Below, piece after piece: positions 16,368 to 23,252 of a stretch of 38,944 nt of DNA. The number at the start of each line of letters is the position of its first letter. Position 1 is the first letter of the stretch. Location of the stretch: the NCBI RefSeq assembly GCF_946481155.1, contig NZ_CAMLMK010000015.1, positions 1 to 38,944 on the forward strand, in the 5' to 3' direction. Both the position numbers and the translations under genes were made by a program. This DNA is from an uncultured Flavobacterium sp. Its GTDB lineage: Bacteria; Bacteroidota; Bacteroidia; Flavobacteriales; Flavobacteriaceae. The notes below the pieces were generated by a model that saw only the letters and a program-made list of their open reading frames with translations, did no database searches and was not told the origin of the DNA.

Positions 16368-19151
16368 ATGCCTAAAAATTTATCCGTTTTCCTTTTCGCA
16401 TTGTTCTCAATGTGTGCCTTTTCCCAAAACTCCTTTACAATCAAAGGAAAGATTATTGAAGAAAATTCAAAGCTGCCCATGGAAGCTGTTACCGTCTATC
16501 TTTCGGTGGCAAAGGATTCTTCCCTGATCGATTACACAATCACGGATAAAAACGGAAATTTTGCCCTTAGTGTAAAAAAAACTGTGCAGCCCGTTTTTTT
16601 GAAAGCCTCGATGGTAGGTTTTGTAGATTATAAATTAAGCGTTCCTGAGCTAATAAGCGCTAAAGATTTTGGCGCCATTTCGCTAAGTGAACAGGCTAAA
16701 ATGCTGGGAGAAGTAATAGTGAAATCGGAAGCACCGCCCATCCGTATCAAGAAAGATACTTTAGAGTTCAATGCCGCTTCGTTTAAAGTCCGCCCTGATG
16801 CTAATGTCGAGACGCTACTGAAGCAATTGCCCGGAGTAGAAATAGATTCTGAGGGTAAAATCACAGTAAACGGAAAAGAAGTGAATCAGATTTTGGTGAA
16901 CGGAAAGCCGTTTTTCGATAAGGATGGCAAAATCGCCCTGCAAAATCTTCCTTCCGATATCATCAACAAAGTTCAGATTTCAGATACGAAAACCAAGAAA
17001 GAAGAACTGTCCGGTCAGGCGGCAAGTTCCAATAATGCCAGTATCAATCTTACGATCGATGAGGACAAAAACAAAGGTTTCTTTGGGAAATTCATGGGTG
17101 GATACGGAACGGATGAACGTTATGAAGCCAGCGCCCTGATCAATTATTTTAAGAATAAAAGAAAAATAAGCGTTCTGGCTTCTTCTAATAATATTAATTC
17201 TATCGGTTTTTCGATGGATGAAATTTTCGACAATATGTCCGGGGGGCGCAGCAGGTCGATGTACTACAACGACAATGGCTCGTTTAGGCTGAATGGCATG
17301 CGTTTTGGTGCCAGTGGTTCAGGAATCACACAGTCTGATATGATGGGTATCAACTATTCCGATGAGCTGGTAAAAGACCTTGAATCTTCCGGAAGCTATT
17401 TTTATTCGGATCAGCATACTAAAAATAACAACCGTACAAAACAAATCAGTTTTCTGCCCTCCGGCAACTTCACAACGGAATCTGCTTCGGAATCTAAGTC
17501 GGATCGTTTCGGACATAATGTGAACATGGAATTTGAGTATAATATTGATTCAACCACCTCTATTGTCGTATCGCCTAAATTCACAAAATCCATCGGAGAA
17601 GACAGGGAAAAAGCTTTTCAGTCCTCTGCAGATGAAAACAATATGTTGCTAAACGAAAGTACTTCAGAGCTATTCAATGACAGTGATGGGACAAACTTCA
17701 AAAACGCGGTCTATTTTAATAAGTCACTGCGCAGAAAAGGGCGTTACGTAAGCGCTTCTTTTGAAAACGAGAACAGTAAAGATGCCATTGTCAGTTATAC
17801 TAAATCGGCTACTATTTTCCATCAGGGAACCGATCCGGATGATATTCGGGACCAGGTAAAAGAAAATAGGAATATAAAAGACAATTATTCCTTCGAGCTT
17901 GATTATACCGAGCCTTTAAAGGATTCACTTAAAATCAGCATCGGTTTAAACTATAATCACAGCAAATCTTCAGATGACAGGAAAGCGTTTGATTATGATG
18001 CTGTTTCCCAGTCCTATTCAATCGAAAACAGCAGCCTTACCAATTACCTTACCTCTTATCTCAAAACAGTGAAGCCAAAAGCAGGTTTTGCAATGGATAA
18101 GAAAAATTTCAACTTCAGCCTTTCAGCAGGTACGGCAGTTTCCGAATTCAATAACCATTCATTTTACCTGGGCAGCAGTACCGACTTAAACAAGCAGTAC
18201 GCATTGCCATTTGCAGATTTTAATCTTAATTACAAATTAGGAAAATCAAAGGGAATCTGGGTCAATTACAGTTATGAAGTTGATTTTCCGTCAGCGGACC
18301 AGGTCTTGCCTTTTGAAGATGTGGCCAATCCTTTAAATACGTACAAAGGAAATCCGGATCTGGATCTTAATAAGCGGCATAATGTTTATTTCAATTTTAA
18401 TAATTATGATTACGCCACTCGTTCGGGCTATAGTTTTTATGGCGGTGGGGATTACTTTGACAGTCAGATAGTATCCTCCACAACATATGACGAGAACAGA
18501 AAGCGTACTACCACTTATGAAAATGTTGCCGACACCTATTCGTCCTGGTTTGGAGGGAATTGGGGTAAAACCTTTAAGAAAGAGGCTCATAAATTCAGGT
18601 TCGGCATAGGAATGAATGGTAATCTAAACCGCTCAAAAGGGTTTGCCAATGATGAATTGTTTGTTGCAAAATCTATAAGACTAACGCCACGTGTGAATTT
18701 TAATTATGATTATGGAGAATTGCTGACAATAAGCCCTTCTTACAATTTTACCTATAGCGAAACAGAATACACAAATTATTCGGTGAGTTCTGCTAATAAT
18801 GTCCTGCACCGCTTCAATCTGCAGGTTACTAACTACTGGCCCAAGAACTGGGTTTTCGGAAACGATTTCGGATATACGTATAACTCAAATATCGCTGATG
18901 GGTTTAAGAAAGATTTCTATTTATGGAATACAAGTTTAGCCTACAGTTTTTACAACAAGAAGTTTACGGCTAAGGTGAAAGTGTATGATGTTTTGAATCA
19001 GAATCAGAGCGCGACCCGAACCATCTCAGCAACAACCATCCGCGATGAGCAGAATACGGTTTTGCAGCGTTACATGATGTTTTCACTGACCTACAAAATT
19101 GAGAAATTTGCCGGAAAAGAAAAACCTTCCCGGGGACGACATATGTTTTAA
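16368..19151 (+). CDS. Outer-membrane beta-barrel protein with N-terminal carboxypeptidase-regulatory-like domain
   Basis: 927 residues. Signal peptide about 1-19 (MPKNLSVFLFALFSMCAFSQ). Residues about 24-105 are the carboxypeptidase-regulatory-like beta-sandwich (FTIKGKIIEENSKLPMEAVTV, ITDKNGNFALSV). A plug-like segment follows (IKKDTLEFNAASFKVRPDANVETLLKQLPGVEID), then a long barrel with alternating strands rich in Tyr, Asn and Ser, and the C-terminus FSLTYKIEKFAGKEKPSRG. This is the OMP_b-brl_3 type related to TonB-dependent receptors but without a SusD partner. A transport or surface role is inferred; no substrate is evident. A near-consensus -7 (TTATTTTG) is at 16316-16323. Confidence 0.9.
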   Translation: MPKNLSVFLFALFSMCAFSQNSFTIKGKIIEENSKLPMEAVTVYLSVAKDSSLIDYTITDKNGNFALSVKKTVQPVFLKASMVGFVDYKLSVPELISAKDFGAISLSEQAKMLGEVIVKSEAPPIRIKKDTLEFNAASFKVRPDANVETLLKQLPGVEIDSEGKITVNGKEVNQILVNGKPFFDKDGKIALQNLPSDIINKVQISDTKTKKEELSGQAASSNNASINLTIDEDKNKGFFGKFMGGYGTDERYEASALINYFKNKRKISVLASSNNINSIGFSMDEIFDNMSGGRSRSMYYNDNGSFRLNGMRFGASGSGITQSDMMGINYSDELVKDLESSGSYFYSDQHTKNNNRTKQISFLPSGNFTTESASESKSDRFGHNVNMEFEYNIDSTTSIVVSPKFTKSIGEDREKAFQSSADENNMLLNESTSELFNDSDGTNFKNAVYFNKSLRRKGRYVSASFENENSKDAIVSYTKSATIFHQGTDPDDIRDQVKENRNIKDNYSFELDYTEPLKDSLKISIGLNYNHSKSSDDRKAFDYDAVSQSYSIENSSLTNYLTSYLKTVKPKAGFAMDKKNFNFSLSAGTAVSEFNNHSFYLGSSTDLNKQYALPFADFNLNYKLGKSKGIWVNYSYEVDFPSADQVLPFEDVANPLNTYKGNPDLDLNKRHNVYFNFNNYDYATRSGYSFYGGGDYFDSQIVSSTTYDENRKRTTTYENVADTYSSWFGGNWGKTFKKEAHKFRFGIGMNGNLNRSKGFANDELFVAKSIRLTPRVNFNYDYGELLTISPSYNFTYSETEYTNYSVSSANNVLHRFNLQVTNYWPKNWVFGNDFGYTYNSNIADGFKKDFYLWNTSLAYSFYNKKFTAKVKVYDVLNQNQSATRTISATTIRDEQNTVLQRYMMFSLTYKIEKFAGKEKPSRGRHMF

Positions 19152-19154
19152 GTA

Positions 19155-19190
19155 AAAGAGATTGCGAAAGCAATCTCTTTTGTTTTTTTA
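19155..19190 (+). terminator. Terminator after the outer-membrane barrel gene
   Basis: Perfect 11-bp stem AAAGAGATTGC (19155-19165) with GCAATCTCTTT (19170-19180), GAAA tetraloop, then TGTTTTTTT. It starts 3 bases after the stop. A near copy is at 19541-19564. Confidence 0.88.
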
Positions 19191-19201
19191 GTCAAGTTCT
19201 A

Positions 19202-19447
19202 TCACTCAACAGCTGTTTCTTCTTTTTCTAACGTTTTTACGGGATAATCGTTATACCAATCTTTAAAAGTTTTTGAAGTTTTGTAGTTATCGCGCAATAC
19301 TGTGTACACCATGTAGGGGATGAGAAAACTTCCAAGCACGAACAAACTGCTGATTAATGGCAGCGCAGCATTAGTCTGACATAAACCCGCAAAAACAAAA
19401 ACATAAATGGTGGTAAGCCACACAAGTTTAATAGCGTAATTTTTCAT
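19202..19447 (-). CDS. Small two-helix membrane protein, unknown function
   Basis: 81 residues. Two hydrophobic segments (about 6-24 and 29-50) are followed by a charged tail KTSKTFKDWYNDYPVKTLEKEET. No known family recognised. The start is the ATG at 19447; a TAACTTTA (one mismatch to the -7 consensus) lies about 13 bases upstream on the minus strand. It lies between two terminators, so it is transcribed alone. Confidence 0.6.
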   Translation of the reverse strand: MKNYAIKLVWLTTIYVFVFAGLCQTNAALPLISSLFVLGSFLIPYMVYTVLRDNYKTSKTFKDWYNDYPVKTLEKEETAVE

Positions 19448-19540
19448 GACCTTAATTTCTTATAAAGTTACGCTGAATAGTTGGATTTTTGCGTTAATGT
19501 ATTGATAATCAGTTTTATTAAGCAGGAACTGTCGAAAATA

Positions 19541-19572
19541 AAAAGAGACTGCAAAAGCAATCTCTTTTTATT
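19541..19572 (-). terminator. Terminator after the LemA/TPM operon
   Basis: On the minus strand AAAAGAGATTGC, loop TTTT, GCAGTCTCTTTT then a T-rich tract. One mismatch in a 12-bp stem. 38 bases after the stop at 19610. The stem is nearly the same as the terminator at 19155. Confidence 0.82.
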
Positions 19573-19609
19573 TTATCTGTTTACTGAAATCTGTAAACGG
19601 TTACCTGAT

Positions 19610-20401
19610 TTACCAGCCGCCACTAGCTCCACCACCAGAGAAACCTCCGCCGCCAAAACCTCCACCGAAGCCGCCGCCACCAAATCCACCACCGCCGGAA
19701 CTTCCGCCGCCAAAGCCACCACGACCCAAGCTGCTTAAGATGATAATATCACCTAAGTCAAGTCCGGAGGATCTTCCGCCGCTTCCACCGCCACGATTTT
19801 TTCTGGAAATAATGGCAATCAGAATGATGAATAGAATGACGAAGAAAATGATTTTTCCCGCGCCTTCCGATTTATTGCTTTTTCGCTCGCCTTTGTATTT
19901 TCCTTTTAGAGCTTCAACTATAGTGTCGGCTCCCTTATCTAAACCACTGTAATAATTACCGGCTTTAAATTCTGGAGTGATTACATTTCTGATGATTTCA
20001 CCACAAGTGCCTGCCGTAAGTCGGTCTTCAACACCATAACCTGGCCGGATGCTTATTTTTCTGTCGTTTTTAGCGACTAAAATAATAATACCGTTATCTT
20101 CTTTTTCCTGTCCGATTCCCCATTTGTGACCCCAATTTGTTGCGAGTACGCCAATGTCTTCACCCTTTAAATCGTCGATGGTGATTACAACAATTTGTGT
20201 TGTAGTAGAATCCGAATAACGAATAAGCTTTTCTTCCAGCTGTTTTTTCTCTGCACCATTCAATAGATTGGCATTGTCATAAACGCTTGTCTGGAAACTC
20301 GGTTTTTCAGGAATATCGTATTGGGCAAATCCTAGCTGATGCAGTAACAAAAATGTTACGGCAAGAGAGAATTTTATCGTTTTTAAGATGAAATTTGTCA
20401 T
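19610..20401 (-). CDS. TPM-domain protein (YgcG family), membrane-anchored
   Basis: 263 residues. Signal peptide about 1-26 (ending QLGFAQ). The TPM domain follows (VYDNANLLNGAEKKQLEEKL, TQIVVITIDDLKGEDI, NGIIILVAKNDRKISIRPGYGVE). A membrane helix at about 180-197 (IIFFVILFIILIAIIS) and a very Gly-rich tail ending SGGGASGGW complete the typical architecture. TPM domains in plants act in photosystem II repair; the bacterial role is unsettled. It begins right after the stop of the upstream TPM gene with no gap, so it is in the same operon as LemA. Confidence 0.92.
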   Translation of the reverse strand: MTNFILKTIKFSLAVTFLLLHQLGFAQYDIPEKPSFQTSVYDNANLLNGAEKKQLEEKLIRYSDSTTTQIVVITIDDLKGEDIGVLATNWGHKWGIGQEKEDNGIIILVAKNDRKISIRPGYGVEDRLTAGTCGEIIRNVITPEFKAGNYYSGLDKGADTIVEALKGKYKGERKSNKSEGAGKIIFFVILFIILIAIISRKNRGGGSGGRSSGLDLGDIIILSSLGRGGFGGGSSGGGGFGGGGFGGGFGGGGFSGGGASGGW

Positions 20402-20839
20402 TTATCCCCGGGATATTTCGTTAGATAATTCATCGGCGTCATCAGACTGATAAGGGAAGTATTTCTTCAATCGGTCGCCTGCTCTCAGGATACCTTCGGT
20501 CAATCCTTCTTTGAATTTTTTGTTTTTGAAATGACCTATGACCAAATCTTTAGTACAATCCCAAAAATCGTCTTCCACAACTTCGTCGATGCCTTTGTCT
20601 CCAAGGATCGCAAACGAATGGTCCTGCACACCCACATAGAACAAAACACCGTTCCGTGCCGCTGTAGCATCCATGCCTAAAGCATGAAAAACCTCCTTAG
20701 CCCTTTCGAGCGGAGGTTTTTCAGTATGAGCTTCAATATGTACTCTAATCTCACCGGAAGTATTTTTTTCCGCCAGAGAAATCACGTGAACGATTTCTCT
20801 TTCATCTTCCGGGCTTAGAAATTCTTCAGTTAAAGACAT
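20402..20839 (-). CDS. TPM-domain protein, soluble
   Basis: 145 residues. TPM-domain pattern: EREIVHVISLAEKNTSGEIRVHIE, GVLFYVGVQDHSFAILGDKGIDE, then a helix GILRAGDRLKKYFPY. No signal peptide, membrane helix or Gly tail, unlike its downstream neighbour. Start overlaps the LemA stop by one base (TAATG), and the stop abuts the next start. The lemA-TPM-TPM order is common in Bacteroidota. Confidence 0.9.
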   Translation of the reverse strand: MSLTEEFLSPEDEREIVHVISLAEKNTSGEIRVHIEAHTEKPPLERAKEVFHALGMDATAARNGVLFYVGVQDHSFAILGDKGIDEVVEDDFWDCTKDLVIGHFKNKKFKEGLTEGILRAGDRLKKYFPYQSDDADELSNEISRG

Positions 20840-21447
20840 TATTTGCTTTCTTCTTTGTTATCAAAATCAAACTCCACGTCAACCGGTTTTTCAGCACCTG
20901 TAACCGCATCGAAGTATGGTTTTTCTTTATAGCTTCCTAAAAACATGCTGTTAGGGAACTTCAAAATGTAGTTGTTATAGCTTTGAACGGATTCGTTAAA
21001 ACGCGTTCTCGCAGTTAAGATCTGATTTTCCGTGCTTGCCAATTCATCCTGTAATTTTAAGAAGTTAGCATTAGCTTTCAGCTCAGGATATCTTTCCACA
21101 GTTACCAATAATCTCGATAGCGCTGATGAAACACCACCTTGCGCCTGATTGAACTGTGCTAATTGCTCCGGAGTTACATTTGCAGGGTCAATAGTTACCT
21201 GAGTCGCTTTTGCACGCGCTTCGATAACTGCAGTTAATGTTCCTTTTTCGAAATCAGCCGCGCCTTTAACAGTTTTTACTAAGTTGCCGATAAGGTCATT
21301 TCTTCTTTGGTAAGCCGTTTCAACGTTACCCCATTCTTTTCCTACCGCCTGGTTTTCACGAATTGCTCCGTTTTTAATTCCTACGTACCAAAACCCAAGA
21401 ATTGCTACTAGTGCAATAATTACCAAAATAGGTGCATACTTTCTCAT
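20839..21447 (-). CDS. LemA family protein
   Basis: 202 residues. One N-terminal membrane helix (about 6-24) with most of the protein outside, then long helices. The family signature is seen in WGNVETAYQRRNDLIGNLVKTVKG and in the FLKLQDELASTENQILTAR region; the C-terminal part NNYILKFPNSMFLGSY is also typical. The role of LemA proteins is not established. Its TAA overlaps the next ATG. Together with the two TPM proteins it forms a three-gene unit, 62 bases after merR. Confidence 0.92.
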   Translation of the reverse strand: MRKYAPILVIIALVAILGFWYVGIKNGAIRENQAVGKEWGNVETAYQRRNDLIGNLVKTVKGAADFEKGTLTAVIEARAKATQVTIDPANVTPEQLAQFNQAQGGVSSALSRLLVTVERYPELKANANFLKLQDELASTENQILTARTRFNESVQSYNNYILKFPNSMFLGSYKEKPYFDAVTGAEKPVDVEFDFDNKEESK

Positions 21448-21509
21448 GTGTGTCTAGTTTTAAAATTATTTTTTGTATTTAATTAGTCGTTTGTTTTGCA
21501 AATTGTTAC

Positions 21510-21839
21510 TTACAATTCGTTTTTAATATTTGTCAGTTGCGTTTTTATCGTCTCTAATTTACGGATGATCTCAAACTTATCCAGCGTTTTTTTCTGGCCT
21601 TCTTTCAGATGTACTCTTGCACCATCAAGGGTAAAACCTCTTTCTTTTACCAAATGGTAAATCAACTGAAGGTTTTTTACATCCTCAGGAGTGAACATTC
21701 GGTTGCCCTTCGCATTTTTCTTTGGTTTCAGAATGTCGAATTCTTTATCCCAGAAACGGATCAGCGAGGTGTTTACATCAAAAGCTTTGGCCAATTCGCC
21801 AATGCTGTAATATCTTTTTTCAGGTAAGTCTAAATGCAT
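21510..21839 (-). CDS. MerR-family transcriptional regulator, short form
   Basis: 109 residues. A winged-helix MerR domain at about 8-75 (RYYSIGELAKAFDVNTSLIRFWDKEF, then NAKGNRMFTPEDVKNLQLIYHLV), followed by one helix with KEGQKKTLDKFEIIRKLETIK. There is no effector domain and no Cys, so it is not a metal sensor of the classical type. Bacteroidota often carry such short MerR proteins. The 91-base upstream gap holds a heptad repeat array. It may regulate or be co-transcribed with the M23 peptidase or the LemA operon; this is inference. Confidence 0.88.
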   Translation of the reverse strand: MHLDLPEKRYYSIGELAKAFDVNTSLIRFWDKEFDILKPKKNAKGNRMFTPEDVKNLQLIYHLVKERGFTLDGARVHLKEGQKKTLDKFEIIRKLETIKTQLTNIKNEL

Positions 21840-21846
21840 ATTTGTT

Positions 21847-21913
21847 AGTCCAAAGTTGAAAGTCGAAGGTCCAAAGTCAACGTTCTATTTTCTGTTCTCT
21901 ATTTTCTATAATC
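21847..21913 (-). repeat. Seven-base-periodic repeat array upstream of merR
   Basis: On the minus strand nine units in register: ATAGAAA ATAGAGA ACAGAAA ATAGAAC GTTGACT TTGGACC TTCGACT TTCAACT TTGGACT, then AACAAAT and the merR ATG. The 30-base segment 21884-21913 matches 23162-23191 at 29 of 30 bases, in opposite orientation, across the M23 gene. Confidence 0.8.
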
Positions 21914-21930
21914 CGTATTTTAACCAAAAA

Positions 21931-22908
21931 TTAATCCAGCGATTGATTCTCCTGGTTAGCAATTTGTGAAATCAAAACATATTCTTTGGCTGAAATCGAG
22001 CCGTAATAAAAATTCAGCGGGTTCACCACTTTTCCATTTTGATATACTTCATAATGTAAGTGTGGTGCTTCACTTCGTCCGGTACTGCCCACATAGCCGA
22101 TTACATCCCCACGTTTGACGCGTTGTCCCGGTCTTGCCTTGTATTTGCTTAAATGAGCATACAATGTTTTATAACCAAAACCGTGTCGTATTTCAATATG
22201 GTTCCCATACCCGGAAAGCGAGGCATCCGCTTTTTCCACTACGCCATCACCGGTAGCATAAATCGGAGTCCCGGTTCGTGCCGTGAAATCCATTCCTTTA
22301 TGAAACTTACGTACCTTGGTAAACGGATCACTTCGGTAGCCGAAACCGGAAGCCATCTGGCGCAACTCTTCATTCTTTACCGGCTGAATCGCGGGGATTG
22401 CCGCAAGCAGCTTTTCTTTTCCTTTGGCGAGTTTTATAATTTCATCCAACGATTTCGACTGAAAAGCCAACTGGTTCGAGATGACATCCAAACGCTTGCT
22501 CGTGCTGATTACCAAATCCGAATTATTAAAGCCTTCCAGCTTTTTGTATCGGTTAATATTTTCTTCGGCGCCTTTTCGTTTTGCCTCATCCACCGGCGCA
22601 CTGTTGAAATAGGCCCGATAGACATTATTGTCACGATCTTCCAGATCACTCATGGTTTCATTGAGCTGATCGATTTTTTTATTCAGAATCTCATAGTTGA
22701 TTTTCATGTTCTCAATTTCCCTTGCTTGAATTCGGTCCTTAGGCGTTTCGAAGTACGTAGTATTCAAAAGCGCTACAAAACACAGGAAACCAAAAAGCGC
22801 TGAAGCCACCAGAAACAAAGCAAAATAGCCGAACTTTCGCCCTTTCTTCGGTTTGATTTTCCGATAGGCTAATTTTTCAGGGTCGTAAACATATTTTACC
22901 TTCGACAT
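21931..22908 (-). CDS. M23 family metallopeptidase (membrane-anchored endopeptidase)
   Basis: 325 residues. A short basic N-terminus, a membrane helix at about 27-47 (YFALFLVASALFGFLCFVALL), a helical coiled-coil region to about 110, then the LytM/M23 domain. The zinc ligands are in HKGMDF (about 203-208) and HLHYE (about 281-285), with the core GDGVVEKADASLSGYGNHIEIRHG-type segment between. It should cleave peptidoglycan cross-links in the periplasm. Ends 91 bases before merR; diverges from alaS. A possible weak promoter (TATATTTT) lies just before the ATG. Confidence 0.93.
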   Translation of the reverse strand: MSKVKYVYDPEKLAYRKIKPKKGRKFGYFALFLVASALFGFLCFVALLNTTYFETPKDRIQAREIENMKINYEILNKKIDQLNETMSDLEDRDNNVYRAYFNSAPVDEAKRKGAEENINRYKKLEGFNNSDLVISTSKRLDVISNQLAFQSKSLDEIIKLAKGKEKLLAAIPAIQPVKNEELRQMASGFGYRSDPFTKVRKFHKGMDFTARTGTPIYATGDGVVEKADASLSGYGNHIEIRHGFGYKTLYAHLSKYKARPGQRVKRGDVIGYVGSTGRSEAPHLHYEVYQNGKVVNPLNFYYGSISAKEYVLISQIANQENQSLD

Positions 22909-22922
22909 GTTCTAAAATATAC

Positions 22923-22930
22923 TATTTTTG
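22923..22930 (+). promoter_or_regulatory. Promoter -7 element (TATTTTTG), candidate alaS promoter
   Basis: Exact TAnnTTTG match on the plus strand in the gap between the M23 and alaS genes. It would give a leader of about 315 bases. It is followed by CAGCTTATAAAATGG, like a typical gene start in this genus, but the reading frame from that ATG stops after 7 codons. Confidence 0.5.
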
Positions 22931-23004
22931 CAGCTTATAAAATGGTGTTGGCTAACCGCCTGTAGGGGTTATACGAACAAATTTAAGAAATGTTTCACGA
23001 AAAC

Positions 23005-23150
23005 AATTTTTTGGAGCGAAACATTTGGCAAGTTTGGGGTCCTTGTTCCTGCTGTCCGTTCCCAATCCGGCATTGAGAGCTTGCGCGACAATCTCTCAAT
23101 GCCGGGATTTCCTCTCCCATCAGGGCTAGGGGAGCAGCCATTTGAATTTT
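23005..23150. repeat. Dispersed palindromic element, copy B (in alaS leader)
   Basis: Box TTCCTGCTGTCCGTTC (23046-23061), then a perfect 13-bp stem CCGGCATTGAGAG (23067-23079) with CTCTCAATGCCGG (23093-23105), then box CTCTCCCATCAGGGCTAGG (23112-23130). Boxes match copy A at 4300-4376 (14 of 16 in the first), while the stem and loop are unrelated. There is no T tract, so it is not a terminator. The gap 22909-23252 (344 bases) is otherwise taken up by a candidate promoter (22923-22930) and the heptad array (23162-23243). Confidence 0.72.
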
Positions 23151-23161
23151 TGAAAAGTAAA

Positions 23162-23243
23162 GATTATAGAAAATAGAGAATAGAAAATAGATTTCGAAAC
23201 TTTCAACTTTCGACCTTGGACTTTGAAACTTTCGACTTTAAAC
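23162..23243 (+). repeat. Seven-base-periodic repeat array upstream of alaS
   Basis: Eleven units, ten of 7 bases and one of 8: ATAGAAA ATAGAGA ATAGAAA ATAGATT TCGAAAC TTTCAAC TTTCGAC CTTGGAC TTTGAAAC TTTCGAC TTTAAAC. The array ends 9 bases before the alaS ATG. Its first 30 bases are a near-copy of the array in front of merR. Confidence 0.8.
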
Positions 23244-23252
23244 TAACATAGA

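Noticed and set aside
19641..19731. Short tandem repeat DNA in the Gly-rich tail of the TPM protein
   Set aside because: It encodes the normal Gly-rich tail of the YgcG family and varies freely in unit length.
19481..19738. Plus-strand frame rich in Ala and Thr
   Set aside because: It is the complement of the Gly-rich tail of the TPM protein and a terminator.
21847..21913. CRISPR array
   Set aside because: Units are 7 bases with no unique spacers, and no cas gene is present.
23067..23105. Terminator in the alaS leader
   Set aside because: The stem is strong but has no T tract after it on either strand.
22928..23176. An 82-codon frame on the plus strand in the alaS leader
   Set aside because: It runs through the dispersed element and into the heptad array; the composition follows the repeats, not a protein family.
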